Source: an uncultured Oxalobacteraceae bacterium
Lineage (GTDB): Bacteria > Pseudomonadota > Gammaproteobacteria > Burkholderiales > Burkholderiaceae_D
Direction of reading: 5' to 3'
DNA: 64,000 nucleotides
Assembly (NCBI GenBank): GCA_903893945.1
Contig: CAITOF010000054.1
Span: forward strand, 1-64,000
The position numbers and the translations under genes are program-made. This document shows, piece after piece, positions 1-8,495 of this stretch. Numbering within the stretch: the first letter of the stretch is position 1; the number at the start of each line of letters is the position of its first letter. The notes under the pieces were generated by a model, which made no database searches, had not been told where the DNA came from, and saw nothing but the letters and a program-made list of their open reading frames with translations.

Positions 1-104
1 ACAAACACCATGAATTCGCCGTCTTTAACATCGATGTCGATACCCTTGATGACGTCGTTGTCAGCGTAGCTTTTCCGGATATTTTTTAACTGTACCTGGC
101 ACAT
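1..104 (-). CDS. Sugar ABC transporter ATP-binding protein, N-terminus only (UgpC/MsmK type)
   Basis: Only the first 34 codons are in the window; the gene runs off the left edge. The peptide begins MCQVQLKNIRKSY and continues with a D-V-I-K-G-I-D-I-D-V segment followed by D-G-E-F, which is the usual start of MalK/UgpC/MsmK ATPases just before the Walker A motif. The ATG lies one base after the stop codon of the beta-glucosidase gene (TGA-C-ATG), so the two are translationally linked. It is the last visible gene of the sugar importer operon and probably energises the two permeases upstream. Identification rests on the N-terminus and context only. Confidence 0.75.
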   Translation of the reverse strand, partial: MCQVQLKNIRKSYADNDVIKGIDIDVKDGEFMVF

Positions 105-105
105 G

Positions 106-1467
106 TCATGTCCGATCGTTGCTGGTGGTCTGCAGGAACTGCTGATACCACAGGGCGCTGTCTTTGAGAGTGCGCGTCTGCGTCGTGTAATCCACGTGCA
201 CAATGCCGAAGCGCTTTTCGTAGCCGGATGCCCATTCAAAGTTATCCAGAAAACTCCATACCATATAGCCTCCCATTCGGACACCCTGCTGCATCGCCGC
301 CTGCACGGCTTCAATATGACGCACGATGTAATCGGTGCGTTCAGCATCATGCACCTTGCCATCTTCAAGCACATCCCTGAAGGCGCCGCCATTTTCCGTT
401 ACGAACAGCGGCGGCACCGGGTAATCGCGGTGGATGCGTACCAGCAGTTCGGTCAGTCCCTCAGGGTAAATTTCCCAGCCCATGTCCGATACCGCCTTCC
501 CGTTTTTTCTGGCGTCCCATTGCTCCTTGGCGCTGACCACCGAGCGTGAGTAATAATTGACGCCCAGAAAATCCATGGGGGTGGCAATGATGTCGAGATC
601 GCCTGCTTCGATCAGCGGGGAATCTGCGCCAAGGTCGTCCCAGACATCGGCCGGATAGCAGGCTTTGAACATCGGGTCCATATACCAGCGCAGCAGTTTG
701 CCGTCTTCCAGCCGCGTTTTGGCCTGGTCTTCGGGGCTGTCCGTGGCCGCGTGCATCGGCGACAGGTTCAGTACAATACCCAGTTCACAGGTGGCACCGT
801 CTTTGCGCAGTTCGCGCAGTGCCATGCCGTGGCTCAGAAGCAGGTGGTGCGAGGTCTGTGCGGCGATCGCGCGACTTTTTATGCCGGGTGCAAAAATGCC
901 GGTTTCGTGTCCCAGGACGGCGACTACCCACGGTTCATTGTGCGTGGCGATCGATACCACCCGGTCACCGTATCGATCGTGTATGCCTTTGGCGTATTCA
1001 ACGAAGCGGAACACCGTGTCGCGGTTGGCCCAGCCGCCCTGATGCTGCAGTTGCGCCGGAAGATCCCAGTGATTCAGGGTCAGGTACGGTTTGATGCCGC
1101 GTTTTATCATGCCATCAATGAGGCGATCGTAAAATGCCAGACCCGCTTCATTCCAAGCACCGGCACCGGTCGGACGCACCCGGGGCCAGGAGATGGAAAA
1201 GCGGTAAGCGTCGACCTGCATGGCCTCGATGAGATCCAGGTCACTTTCATAGCGATGATAATGATCACAGGCGACATCGCCATTGCTGTGGTCCGAAATC
1301 ACACCCGGTTGCTGGCAGAATTCATCCCAGATTGACGGGCCCTTGCCATCTTCACGGGAAGCGCCTTCTATCTGGAATGCGCTGGTGGCCACGCCCCAGA
1401 CAAAGTCGGCGGGAAATTGATCTTTGGTTACACGGATCATGTTGTGGTTCAGGGAAGGATTAGGCAT
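106..1467 (-). CDS. GH1 beta-glucosidase, cytoplasmic
   Basis: A 453-residue glycoside hydrolase family 1 enzyme of normal length with no signal peptide. It should split imported beta-glucosides (laminaribiose or short laminari-oligosaccharides in this context) to glucose in the cytoplasm. Visible motifs are the N-terminal F-P-x-x-F-x-W-G, the LNHWDLP segment, the acid/base Glu in THNEPW and the nucleophile Glu in VTENGG near the C-terminus, followed by the WSFLDNFEW aglycone-site motif. It lies 37 bp after the second permease and one base before the ATPase, so it belongs to the importer operon. The start at 1467 has only a weak ribosome site; the Met nine codons later (1440) is an alternative. 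Confidence 0.93.
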   Translation of the reverse strand: MPNPSLNHNMIRVTKDQFPADFVWGVATSAFQIEGASREDGKGPSIWDEFCQQPGVISDHSNGDVACDHYHRYESDLDLIEAMQVDAYRFSISWPRVRPTGAGAWNEAGLAFYDRLIDGMIKRGIKPYLTLNHWDLPAQLQHQGGWANRDTVFRFVEYAKGIHDRYGDRVVSIATHNEPWVVAVLGHETGIFAPGIKSRAIAAQTSHHLLLSHGMALRELRKDGATCELGIVLNLSPMHAATDSPEDQAKTRLEDGKLLRWYMDPMFKACYPADVWDDLGADSPLIEAGDLDIIATPMDFLGVNYYSRSVVSAKEQWDARKNGKAVSDMGWEIYPEGLTELLVRIHRDYPVPPLFVTENGGAFRDVLEDGKVHDAERTDYIVRHIEAVQAAMQQGVRMGGYMVWSFLDNFEWASGYEKRFGIVHVDYTTQTRTLKDSALWYQQFLQTTSNDRT

Positions 1468-1504
1468 AAGTTCAGTAAGAAGTCGTTACGATAAAATTTT
1501 CAGG

Positions 1505-2329
1505 TCATTTCACGGCGCCCGCGGTCAGACCGGAAATCAGCTGGCGCGACGAGATCACAAACAGGATCAGGAGCGGAATTGTCGCGATGGCTGAACCGGT
1601 CATCAACGCACCCCATTCGGTATTCACCGGGCTTTGCAGATTGCGCAATGCCAGCGGCAGTGTGGCCATTTCCGCAGAACGCATGACGATCAGTGGTCCG
1701 ATAAAATTGTTCCAGGACGCAATGAAGGTAATCAGCCCCAGCGTACCCATCGCCGGTTTCAGCAGTGGCAGGACGATGCGCAGATAAATACCCGGTTCGG
1801 AACAGCCGTCCATACGCGCTGCTTCGATCAGGTCCCTGGGGATGGACGAAGCGATGAACTGGCGCATCAGGAAAATGCCGAAGGCACTTGCCGCACCCGG
1901 TATGTACAGGGCACGTGGCTGATCGATCCAGCCCAGCGCGTCCATGATCATGAAGGTGGGTATCATGTTCATGAAGGAGGGCAGCAGCATGGTGCCCATG
2001 ACCAGACCAAACAGCACCTTTTTCCAGCGAAAACGGAATATGGCAAAGGCGTAGCCGCCCATCGAGCAGAACACCAGCGTCAATAAGGTCGACAGCAGCG
2101 CGACATACAGACTCCAGCCAAGGTTTTTCCAGAACGGAATGTGGTCAGAAATGATCTGCAGGTTCAGCAGGAAATCGTGACCGAAAAACAGGGGCGGTGG
2201 CAGGCTGAAAATGTCGGCGCGTGAATGCGTGGCAAAGACAAACATGAAGTAAAACGGCGTCAGCATGATAACCGCTCCCACGGCCACCAGTGCATATACC
2301 AGATATCGGGTAAGCTGATTGCTGTTCAT
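1505..2329 (-). CDS. Sugar ABC transporter permease, MalG/UgpE type
   Basis: A 274-residue inner-membrane permease of the CUT1 carbohydrate importer family. It has an N-terminal membrane helix (about residues 10-32) and several further helices. The cytoplasmic EAA loop is recognisable as E-A-A-R-M-D-G-C near residue 170, the site that docks on the ATPase. It starts three bases after the stop of the MalF-type permease and precedes the beta-glucosidase gene, so it is part of a single operon. Substrate specificity cannot be read from the permease, but the regulon points to beta-1,3-gluco-oligosaccharides. Confidence 0.92.
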   Translation of the reverse strand: MNSNQLTRYLVYALVAVGAVIMLTPFYFMFVFATHSRADIFSLPPPLFFGHDFLLNLQIISDHIPFWKNLGWSLYVALLSTLLTLVFCSMGGYAFAIFRFRWKKVLFGLVMGTMLLPSFMNMIPTFMIMDALGWIDQPRALYIPGAASAFGIFLMRQFIASSIPRDLIEAARMDGCSEPGIYLRIVLPLLKPAMGTLGLITFIASWNNFIGPLIVMRSAEMATLPLALRNLQSPVNTEWGALMTGSAIATIPLLILFVISSRQLISGLTAGAVK

Positions 2330-2332
2330 GAC

Positions 2333-3298
2333 TCAGTGTTCCTCTTTCAGGTTGCTGCGTTCACGAAAGGCCCGGTTGGTGACATAGGTCAGCGCGGCAA
2401 TAATCACAAACAGTATCCAGGACATGGCGCTGGCAGCGCCAAAATCATTGAAATCAAACGCCATGCGATACAGGTAAACCGCACTGGTCATGCCGGCCTG
2501 ATCAGAGCCACCATTGCCGTTGGTCAGTATGAAAGGTTCTTCAAACAGTTGCAGACCACCGATCAGGGACAGGGTTACACCGAAATAAATCATGGGGCGC
2601 AGACTGGGCAGCGTGATGTACCAGAACTGCTGGAGTCGTCGCGCACCGTCCATGGTGGCGGCTTCATAAATATCCGATGGTATGGTCTGAAGGGCGGCCA
2701 GATACAGAACCACGTTAAAGCCGACATAGCGCCAGAACACGATCATCGCCAGTGCCGGTTTCAGATGATCGGGATTGTTGATCCAGTCTATGTTTTCCTG
2801 CGGAAAAAGGGCGCCGACCAGGGGCAGTTGGGCCAGTTTGTGCAGACCCTGGTTGATGAGTCCGTAGTCCGTTGAAAACAGTGAGCCGAACATGATGGCG
2901 ATGGCCACTGTCGACGTGATGTACGGCACGAAGTAAACCCCGACCACCAGATTACGCAGGCGCCGGAAGGAGGCGTGAATAAAGCAGGCAATCGGAATCG
3001 CCAGTACGTGCTGTGGAATGCCCGACGCCAGCGTCAGCCACAAGGTGTTTTTGAATGATTTCCAGAACCATTCATCCGTCACGGCAAACGCGAAGTTGCT
3101 GAACCCGACATAATGCATGGAGGTCAGTCCGGCGGTGGGCTCCCAGCTCTGGAATGACAGGTACAGCGAAAACAGCATGGGAAACAGGCCGAACACAAAA
3201 AACAGGATGAAAAAAGGTGCCAGGAAAATATACGGCGCGTGGCGCACCGGCAGTCGGAAATTGCCAGGGTTGTTGATGAAGGACTGAATTCGTTTCAT
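2333..3298 (-). CDS. Sugar ABC transporter permease, MalF/UgpA type
   Basis: A 321-residue CUT1-family permease. A hydrophobic helix at about residues 24-48 (APYIFLAPFFILFFVFGLFP) is typical of MalF/UgpA proteins, and the EAA loop is seen as E-A-A-T-M-D-G-A near residue 215. It overlaps the end of the solute-binding protein gene by four bases (ATGA), indicating translational coupling, and is followed after three bases by the MalG-type permease. It should form the heterodimeric membrane channel with that partner. Confidence 0.92.
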   Translation of the reverse strand: MKRIQSFINNPGNFRLPVRHAPYIFLAPFFILFFVFGLFPMLFSLYLSFQSWEPTAGLTSMHYVGFSNFAFAVTDEWFWKSFKNTLWLTLASGIPQHVLAIPIACFIHASFRRLRNLVVGVYFVPYITSTVAIAIMFGSLFSTDYGLINQGLHKLAQLPLVGALFPQENIDWINNPDHLKPALAMIVFWRYVGFNVVLYLAALQTIPSDIYEAATMDGARRLQQFWYITLPSLRPMIYFGVTLSLIGGLQLFEEPFILTNGNGGSDQAGMTSAVYLYRMAFDFNDFGAASAMSWILFVIIAALTYVTNRAFRERSNLKEEH

Positions 3299-4614
3299 CG
3301 GAACGCTCTCTTTTCCAGCAGGCGATAGGCATCATCGAGTGCGAGGTTGATATCTTTGCCCTGGTCCAGTACTTTATCCAGTTCGGTGTTGATCACTTCC
3401 TCGGCAAACTTGTCCTGCTTGTGTATGGCCACTGCCTGGATATGTTCAGCGGCTTCACGCCACACCCGTCGCGCCTGCTGGTCACCCAGAAAAGCAATCG
3501 GTTGTTCAAAAAAGGGATCATTGTACGTCGACAGCAGGGCTGGAAAGGCATTCTGGTTCTTGAATGCCGCAATCTGCATGGCAGGATTCTGGGTCAGAAA
3601 TTTGATGAATTCCCACGCACTGGTTTTCTGCTGGTCGGGTATGCCTTTCGGTATCGCGAAGAATGTCCCGCCGAAGGCGGCCCAGCCGTGTTCGGGCAAC
3701 TGGGCCGCACGCCACAGTCCGGCTGTTTTTGGTGCCAGCCAGTTTTCCAGATGACCTGCCATCCAGGCGCCCGACATCTGGGTTGCCAGCGTACCGCGCT
3801 TGAAGCTTTCCGACCATTCGGTTGACCACTGGGCAGATCGGGCATCCAGTTTGTATTGCCGGACTTTTTTGGCGAGCTGAAAGGCCCTGACAAAGCGCGG
3901 TGATTTCACCAGCACATTGGATTGCGCATCGTAGTACAGACCTTCGCCCGGTTTTATACCGGTACGAATGACGATCTCTTTAAGATCCTGTACATGCGAC
4001 ACCAGATAAGCGCCGGTGGCCTTTTTAATTTTGATGCCCGCGTCAACGAAACTGTCCCACGACGCATTGAGCTCGGCTTCTGTTACACCGGCCCTGGCCA
4101 GCAGATCGGTACGATAGAGTAGCGTGCCCGGTCCGATATCGGAGGGTGCCGCTGTAATCGCGCCGGAGCGGCTGGTGGCCTGCGCAATCGAATAGGGCAC
4201 ATACAGTGACTGATATCGGCGCATGCCATATTTCTCGGCTGCCAGATCTTCCAGTCCGCCGCCTTGTGAAAAACGCCCCAGATAGCCGATTTCCAGGGTC
4301 ATCACATCCGGCAGATGTGACGCGGTAGACAGTGCGGTGGTCATGGCTGAATGGTGATCAAAAATCTGGCGGCTGACGACGATAACGTTAATGTCAGGGT
4401 GGATTTTTTTCCATTCGGGGATTGCGGCGCGCACGATTTCATCGACGGCAGGAAACGCGGCGACGGTAATGGGCGGTGCAGCGAACGCGGTACCGGTCAG
4501 CCCAAGCGCAGCAGTCAGCGTGGCGCCGGCGCACGCTGAGCAACAGCGCGCCAACCGTTGCGCAACGCGCCGCGCCGCGTCGGGCACGACGCGCCACTGT
4601 AGGGTTCCCTGCAT
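3295..4614 (-). CDS. Extracellular sugar-binding protein of the CUT1 ABC importer
   Basis: A family 1 solute-binding protein of 439 residues from the chosen start. An ATG at 4614 is preceded by a good ribosome site (CCGGAGACATT) and gives a long, Arg-rich signal peptide ending near TAFAAPP; an upstream Met at 4695 would put 27 odd residues in front and has no such site. The mature protein has the family's VAAFPAVDEI beginning, a mid-protein segment resembling G-T-L-L-Y-R-T-D-L-L, and AWEFIKFLT near the C-terminus. It captures the sugar in the periplasm and passes it to the two permeases encoded directly downstream. The palindromic operator lies about 90 bp upstream. Confidence 0.9.
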   Translation of the reverse strand: MQGTLQWRVVPDAARRVAQRLARCCSACAGATLTAALGLTGTAFAAPPITVAAFPAVDEIVRAAIPEWKKIHPDINVIVVSRQIFDHHSAMTTALSTASHLPDVMTLEIGYLGRFSQGGGLEDLAAEKYGMRRYQSLYVPYSIAQATSRSGAITAAPSDIGPGTLLYRTDLLARAGVTEAELNASWDSFVDAGIKIKKATGAYLVSHVQDLKEIVIRTGIKPGEGLYYDAQSNVLVKSPRFVRAFQLAKKVRQYKLDARSAQWSTEWSESFKRGTLATQMSGAWMAGHLENWLAPKTAGLWRAAQLPEHGWAAFGGTFFAIPKGIPDQQKTSAWEFIKFLTQNPAMQIAAFKNQNAFPALLSTYNDPFFEQPIAFLGDQQARRVWREAAEHIQAVAIHKQDKFAEEVINTELDKVLDQGKDINLALDDAYRLLEKRAFR

Positions 4615-4701
4615 AATGTCTCCGGTTTTTTTACCGATTGCATGCATCGTGAAGATGCCGGCGTTTATTTTATACGTGTTTTCAGCAGCGCCCACCGATT
4701 A

Positions 4702-4715
4702 TGAAAGCGCTTTCA
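4702..4715. promoter_or_regulatory. LacI-family operator, copy 1 (importer operon)
   Basis: Perfect 14-bp palindrome TGAAAGCGCTTTCA with the central CG of LacI/GalR-family operators. It lies 88 bp upstream of the binding-protein start and about 28 bp upstream of a reverse-strand TATAAA (4674-4669), so it sits at or just upstream of the likely -35 region. The same sequence occurs at 10890-10903 and 13277-13290. The regulator gene next door (4822-5868) is the obvious candidate to bind it. Confidence 0.85.
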
Positions 4716-4821
4716 GATTTCGATTTTAAGAACTCGGCTACCCTGTGTCAATACTTTCCTGATATTTATTATTGGTGCCAGGTTACCGGGTGTCACGGGT
4801 TGGGTCGCCGGGTCTGCGCTC

Positions 4822-5868
4822 TCAGCCGCGAAACCGGCGGCTGGATTCACGCACGATCAGATGCGGTTCCGGCACGACAGCATCGGGTTGTTTGCCGGAC
4901 AACAGCTGCAGCATGGAGGTGGCGGCGATCTGGCCCAGCTCGAACGCGGGCTGGTGGATGGTGGACAGCGGCGGGATGCCAAACATGGAGGCCGGCAAAT
5001 CATCGAAGCCGATCAGCGACACATCGTCGGGCACGCGCAGCGACCGGCGGTGCAGTGCCAGGGACGCACCCATGGCCATCTGGTCATTCGCGGCAAAAAT
5101 CGCCGTGAACTGTTTATTGCTGTCCAGCAGTCGTTCGACTGCCAGAAGCCCGCTGACTTCGTGATATTCACCCTGCACAACCAGTTTCGGGTCAAAGCGG
5201 ATCTGGGCGGCCTCAAGCGCCGCCTTGTAACCATTCAGACGTTCAACCGAGTCGGGGTGTTCCTTGCTGCCGGTGATAAAGGCAATCTGCCGGTGTCCGA
5301 GCTGAATCAGGTGCTGGGTTGCGATTTTTCCGCCCAGCATATTGTCAAAGTTGAGTGAGAACAGATTGGGCGCGTCCATGGTGCGTCCGGTGACGACTAT
5401 CGGCATGTGCTGGGCAAACCTGGCCAGCGTGTCGTTGGGCAGGCGGCCTGTCAGGACGATGAGGCCGTCGACATAGCGTGATTTGAGCATGTCCAGGCAG
5501 CGCACTTCCGCCGCGGCATTCCAGTGCCCACTGACGAACAGCGGGCTATAGCCAGCCGGTTCAAACGTTTCTTCAATCCCGCGCAATGCCGCGCCGTAAA
5601 AGGGTGAATCAATCGCCTGGGTGATGACGCCGATGCTCATGGTACGTCCACCGGCTAGACCGCGCGCGACCGGATTGGGACTAAAACCCAGTTTCTGTAT
5701 CGCCTGGTCAACGGCATTTTTTTTGTCGTCACTCACAATCGCCGTGCCGTTGAGTATCCGCGACACGGTGCTGGGCGATACGCCCGCCTCAATGGCGACC
5801 ATCTCGAGAGTGACCTTCCCTTTGGTCTGGTGCGCGGCCGACGCCGGTTGTTTGGAGTTGGTTTTCAA
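4822..5868 (-). CDS. LacI-family transcriptional regulator of the beta-glucan locus
   Basis: A 348-residue LacI/GalR repressor. The helix-turn-helix begins at about residue 18 (VTLEMVAIEAG) and is followed by the recognition helix and hinge (VSPSTVSRILNG). The rest is a periplasmic-binding-protein-like effector domain with the usual ending around STIHQPAFELG. The start must be the TTG at 5868: an in-frame TAA lies nine codons upstream and the next Met would cut into the DNA-binding helix. The gene sits between the GH81 gene and the importer operon, all on the same strand. It very likely controls the TGAAAGCGCTTTCA sites; the effector is unknown, glucose or a laminari-oligosaccharide being reasonable guesses. 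Confidence 0.92.
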   Translation of the reverse strand: MKTNSKQPASAAHQTKGKVTLEMVAIEAGVSPSTVSRILNGTAIVSDDKKNAVDQAIQKLGFSPNPVARGLAGGRTMSIGVITQAIDSPFYGAALRGIEETFEPAGYSPLFVSGHWNAAAEVRCLDMLKSRYVDGLIVLTGRLPNDTLARFAQHMPIVVTGRTMDAPNLFSLNFDNMLGGKIATQHLIQLGHRQIAFITGSKEHPDSVERLNGYKAALEAAQIRFDPKLVVQGEYHEVSGLLAVERLLDSNKQFTAIFAANDQMAMGASLALHRRSLRVPDDVSLIGFDDLPASMFGIPPLSTIHQPAFELGQIAATSMLQLLSGKQPDAVVPEPHLIVRESSRRFRG

Positions 5869-5913
5869 GTTAAGCCCTGTTTTTCTGGAATTTTACCCTG
5901 CTTCAACTTGAAA
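5863..5913. promoter_or_regulatory. Inverted repeat over the regulator start
   Basis: TTTCAAGTT at 5863-5871 and AACTTGAAA at 5905-5913 form a perfect 9-bp inverted repeat whose arm centres are 42 bp apart, four DNA helical turns. One arm covers the TTG start codon of the LacI-type gene and the other lies in its leader or promoter. This could be an autoregulatory site of different sequence from the 14-bp operator, or a chance repeat. Confidence 0.35.
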
Positions 5914-5932
5914 TAGTAGTTATCCGGCACGA

Positions 5933-5985
5933 TCCGGAAGAACAAAACGACAGATTTTTCTTCCGGAAGGCCGGTTTGAACGGCC
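5933..5985 (-). terminator. Two hairpins after the GH81 gene, possible terminator
   Basis: TCCGGAAGAA (5933-5942) pairs perfectly with TTCTTCCGGA (5958-5967), and GGCCG (5969-5973) pairs with CGGCC (5981-5985). They lie right after the GH81 stop on the reverse strand and before the regulator gene's leader. No T-run follows either stem, so they would be a weak intrinsic terminator, an mRNA 3'-end stabiliser, or both. Confidence 0.4.
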
Positions 5986-5990
5986 ATCTG

Positions 5991-8315
5991 TCACTGGCGT
6001 TTCAGTGAATGAGGCTGTACTGCAAGGGTGGTGCCGTCGCTGAAATGCACGGTCATTACCGTGTCGTCCGGGTTATAGGCCATATAAGTAAGCTTGCCGT
6101 CCTTGCCGTGAAATACACTGTAGAGCGCGGTATCGGCGGTTATGTTGTAATCCGGCGTACCCATTTCTTTAAGACTCAGGAGCCAGTACAGCGTGTGCGA
6201 ACGCGTTTCACCCAGTTCAACACTGCCTTTGGGTTTCCAGTGTTCCAGCGCGGCAGCGGGTTCGGCCAGTGCATAGTACGACATGAGTATGTCCTGCCAG
6301 ATATCGTTTGGCGTACCGTCATCCATGCCGCGTTTCAGATAGGCGCGTTTTTCCGGCCCCAGTGTGCTCATGAATTGCATGACATAGGCCGGATCTCGTC
6401 CCAGGTAGAGTGACGCCGGCGTGATCGGCATCAGGTTGATACCCTGTATCTGGCGCGGCTCTTCGGTCCACCACGTGTTATACGAATAGCGTCCGCCAAA
6501 CACCTGGGCCGCAACCACCTTGCCATACTCCCTCGCAAACACGTGGTGACGCTGGTCAAACCAGTAATCGGAAATGGATTCGGTTTCTGTGGTGTACAAC
6601 CAGATTCCCAGATCGCGCAGGGCGGTGTTGTGCGTGGCTTCTGCCCAGAGTATCAACCCGGCCCAGGCATTCACCGCTTCGGAGGAGGACTCCTGGTTAT
6701 TACCGTCCACAAAGTCGGCATCGCCGGAGGCCCACGAATGGCCTTCGTACGAATCAAAATTGCGGATGAACGGAAAATCGGCCCGGCCATGCTCGGACGT
6801 GGCAATATCGGCAATCAGCAGATTGACCATGCTGCCCCAGTGATTCTGTTCCGCCCACACCGGGTCGCGCAGGGCCACTTGTGCCGCTGCGTTTATCCAG
6901 TAACCATAATGGAAGTGGTGATCATTCAGGTGCTGAACGCTGCCGTATTCTTCGGGGTAGGCCAGCATGGCGCCCACCTTGGCGCTCTTGACGAAATAGC
7001 CGTTGTCGGCATCCCCTTTGAACCAGACTTCGAGGTGCTGCTTGAGTGACGACAGTAAATTGTCGCGCAGGGTCAGGTCGCCCTGCTGTTCGGCCACGCA
7101 CATCAGCTGTGCGGTAGCGGCCAGCGCTTTGCCATACCAGTAACTGCCGCTGCCGATCTGGCTGGAATACAGATTTTTGGCGCGCGCCGCGTCGCCTGTC
7201 AGGATGTCCTGCAGATGTTCGTGATCGGCATTGTCCTGCAGGCCACCCCAGAACGGCAGTATGCCGTGATAGGTGTACCCGGTCTGAAAACTGTTCTGCG
7301 CGATGACCTGTATGTCGCCGCGCACGGTATCGTAGTGAAATGCCGGTTTGATCTCTGCCGACAGCGCACGCGACTGGTGGGTGTACAGGCCCAGCAGCGC
7401 GGTATGCTGGTCCTGCTGCATGGCTTTCGTGTCAGCAGTGAAACGACTGATCACCCTGCTGTGGCCGGCATCATAGTCCCAGGCTACATGGGTGCCAGTC
7501 ACGAACGCGAATGCGTGTCGGGCAAATTCGTCCACGGTCGCCTGACTGTCATCAGGCAGGACAGCCACCGAAAAAAAATGACCTGAGGGACCAAACTGAA
7601 TGACCGGGTCAGAACCCGTTTTATTGAGCCAATGGGCATCCGCAGGGGCAAAAACAGCGTAGGCCCGTTGGCCGGGACCCTGACCGATCTGGACACATAG
7701 CCAGGCGCCGCCGGTGGCTGCACAAGGGCTGACGACACCGTCCAGATGTATTCTCATATCGCCAGCATCGAGTTCATAGTAGCTCATCGGGCTGCCATGC
7801 AGAATAGTGGCGAAAAGCGTATGACCTTGCGTATCTGCCATGGCAATCCGGGCAGAAAAATCACCTGTGCCATCGAGGCGGGCGTCGGCCGGTTTAAATC
7901 CTGTCGGTGCAAGCGTCAATGCGGCGTGATGCTGGTAGCCAATGTCATTGCCACGTCCACCGGCAGCGATCAGCGCAGCGTGCGGGTAATCGATTTCAAA
8001 ACCCTCCGGTCCGGCACGATAGGTGGCGGGGTGGGCATGGATCGGTTCGGACCACTGCTTGAACATGACCGAGGAGTACCACTGGTTGCTGGGCAGGGCC
8101 TGTTTCAGCATGGCGGCCGTGCGGAATGGCGCATCCGGCGGCTGCGGCGCCGTGCTTCCGAATAGCGTTGGTTTGGGTTGGGTTGCGACTTTTCCCAGAC
8201 CTTCGGAAAGCGCGGTGCTGTCGTCTGCCCTGGCAACCTGCGGCAGCGCAAGGTTGCTTCCCATTGCGCTGAGCAGACAAACTGCACCAAGCGTCACAGC
8301 CGTTTGAAATTTCAT
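5991..8315 (-). CDS. GH81 endo-beta-1,3-glucanase, exported
   Basis: A 774-residue secreted or periplasmic glycoside hydrolase family 81 enzyme that cuts beta-1,3-glucans internally. The chosen ATG at 8315 has a good ribosome site (AAAGGAATCCGG) and starts a classical signal peptide ending near ARADD; 31 codons of upstream open frame look untranslated. Family landmarks are N-Q-W-Y-S-S-V near the N-terminus, the G-H-S-W-A-S-G segment, and the catalytic region with D-G-N-N-Q-E-S-S-S-E-A-V-N about two-thirds in. It follows the porin gene by 180 bp on the same strand. It should release laminari-oligosaccharides for the ABC importer. Confidence 0.93.
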   Translation of the reverse strand: MKFQTAVTLGAVCLLSAMGSNLALPQVARADDSTALSEGLGKVATQPKPTLFGSTAPQPPDAPFRTAAMLKQALPSNQWYSSVMFKQWSEPIHAHPATYRAGPEGFEIDYPHAALIAAGGRGNDIGYQHHAALTLAPTGFKPADARLDGTGDFSARIAMADTQGHTLFATILHGSPMSYYELDAGDMRIHLDGVVSPCAATGGAWLCVQIGQGPGQRAYAVFAPADAHWLNKTGSDPVIQFGPSGHFFSVAVLPDDSQATVDEFARHAFAFVTGTHVAWDYDAGHSRVISRFTADTKAMQQDQHTALLGLYTHQSRALSAEIKPAFHYDTVRGDIQVIAQNSFQTGYTYHGILPFWGGLQDNADHEHLQDILTGDAARAKNLYSSQIGSGSYWYGKALAATAQLMCVAEQQGDLTLRDNLLSSLKQHLEVWFKGDADNGYFVKSAKVGAMLAYPEEYGSVQHLNDHHFHYGYWINAAAQVALRDPVWAEQNHWGSMVNLLIADIATSEHGRADFPFIRNFDSYEGHSWASGDADFVDGNNQESSSEAVNAWAGLILWAEATHNTALRDLGIWLYTTETESISDYWFDQRHHVFAREYGKVVAAQVFGGRYSYNTWWTEEPRQIQGINLMPITPASLYLGRDPAYVMQFMSTLGPEKRAYLKRGMDDGTPNDIWQDILMSYYALAEPAAALEHWKPKGSVELGETRSHTLYWLLSLKEMGTPDYNITADTALYSVFHGKDGKLTYMAYNPDDTVMTVHFSDGTTLAVQPHSLKRQ

Positions 8316-8363
8316 CCGGATTCCTTTTATTGACTGGATGGCTATCCCCAACCGGAAGCAGTA

Positions 8364-8389
8364 TATCAATCTATGAGGCGCTATTGATA
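8364..8389. promoter_or_regulatory. Inverted repeat upstream of the GH81 gene
   Basis: TATCAAT (8364-8370) and ATTGATA (8383-8389) form a 7-bp inverted repeat separated by 12 bp, about 50 bp upstream of the GH81 start. It differs from the 14-bp LacI operator. It might be a second regulator's site or a chance feature of an AT-rich promoter region. Confidence 0.3.
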
Positions 8390-8495
8390 GTGACCAGCCC
8401 GCAAGCACCAGGTTGCACCGGTTTCATGAACCGGGTACCGTTTGTGCGCTCCGGGCTGTCAGCCGGGGATCAATGAGTCTGCCGCCGCGGACCTG

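Noticed and set aside
5933-5985. Strong intrinsic terminator after GH81
   Set aside because: The stems are real but no T-run follows either on the reverse strand, so I list it only as a possible terminator.
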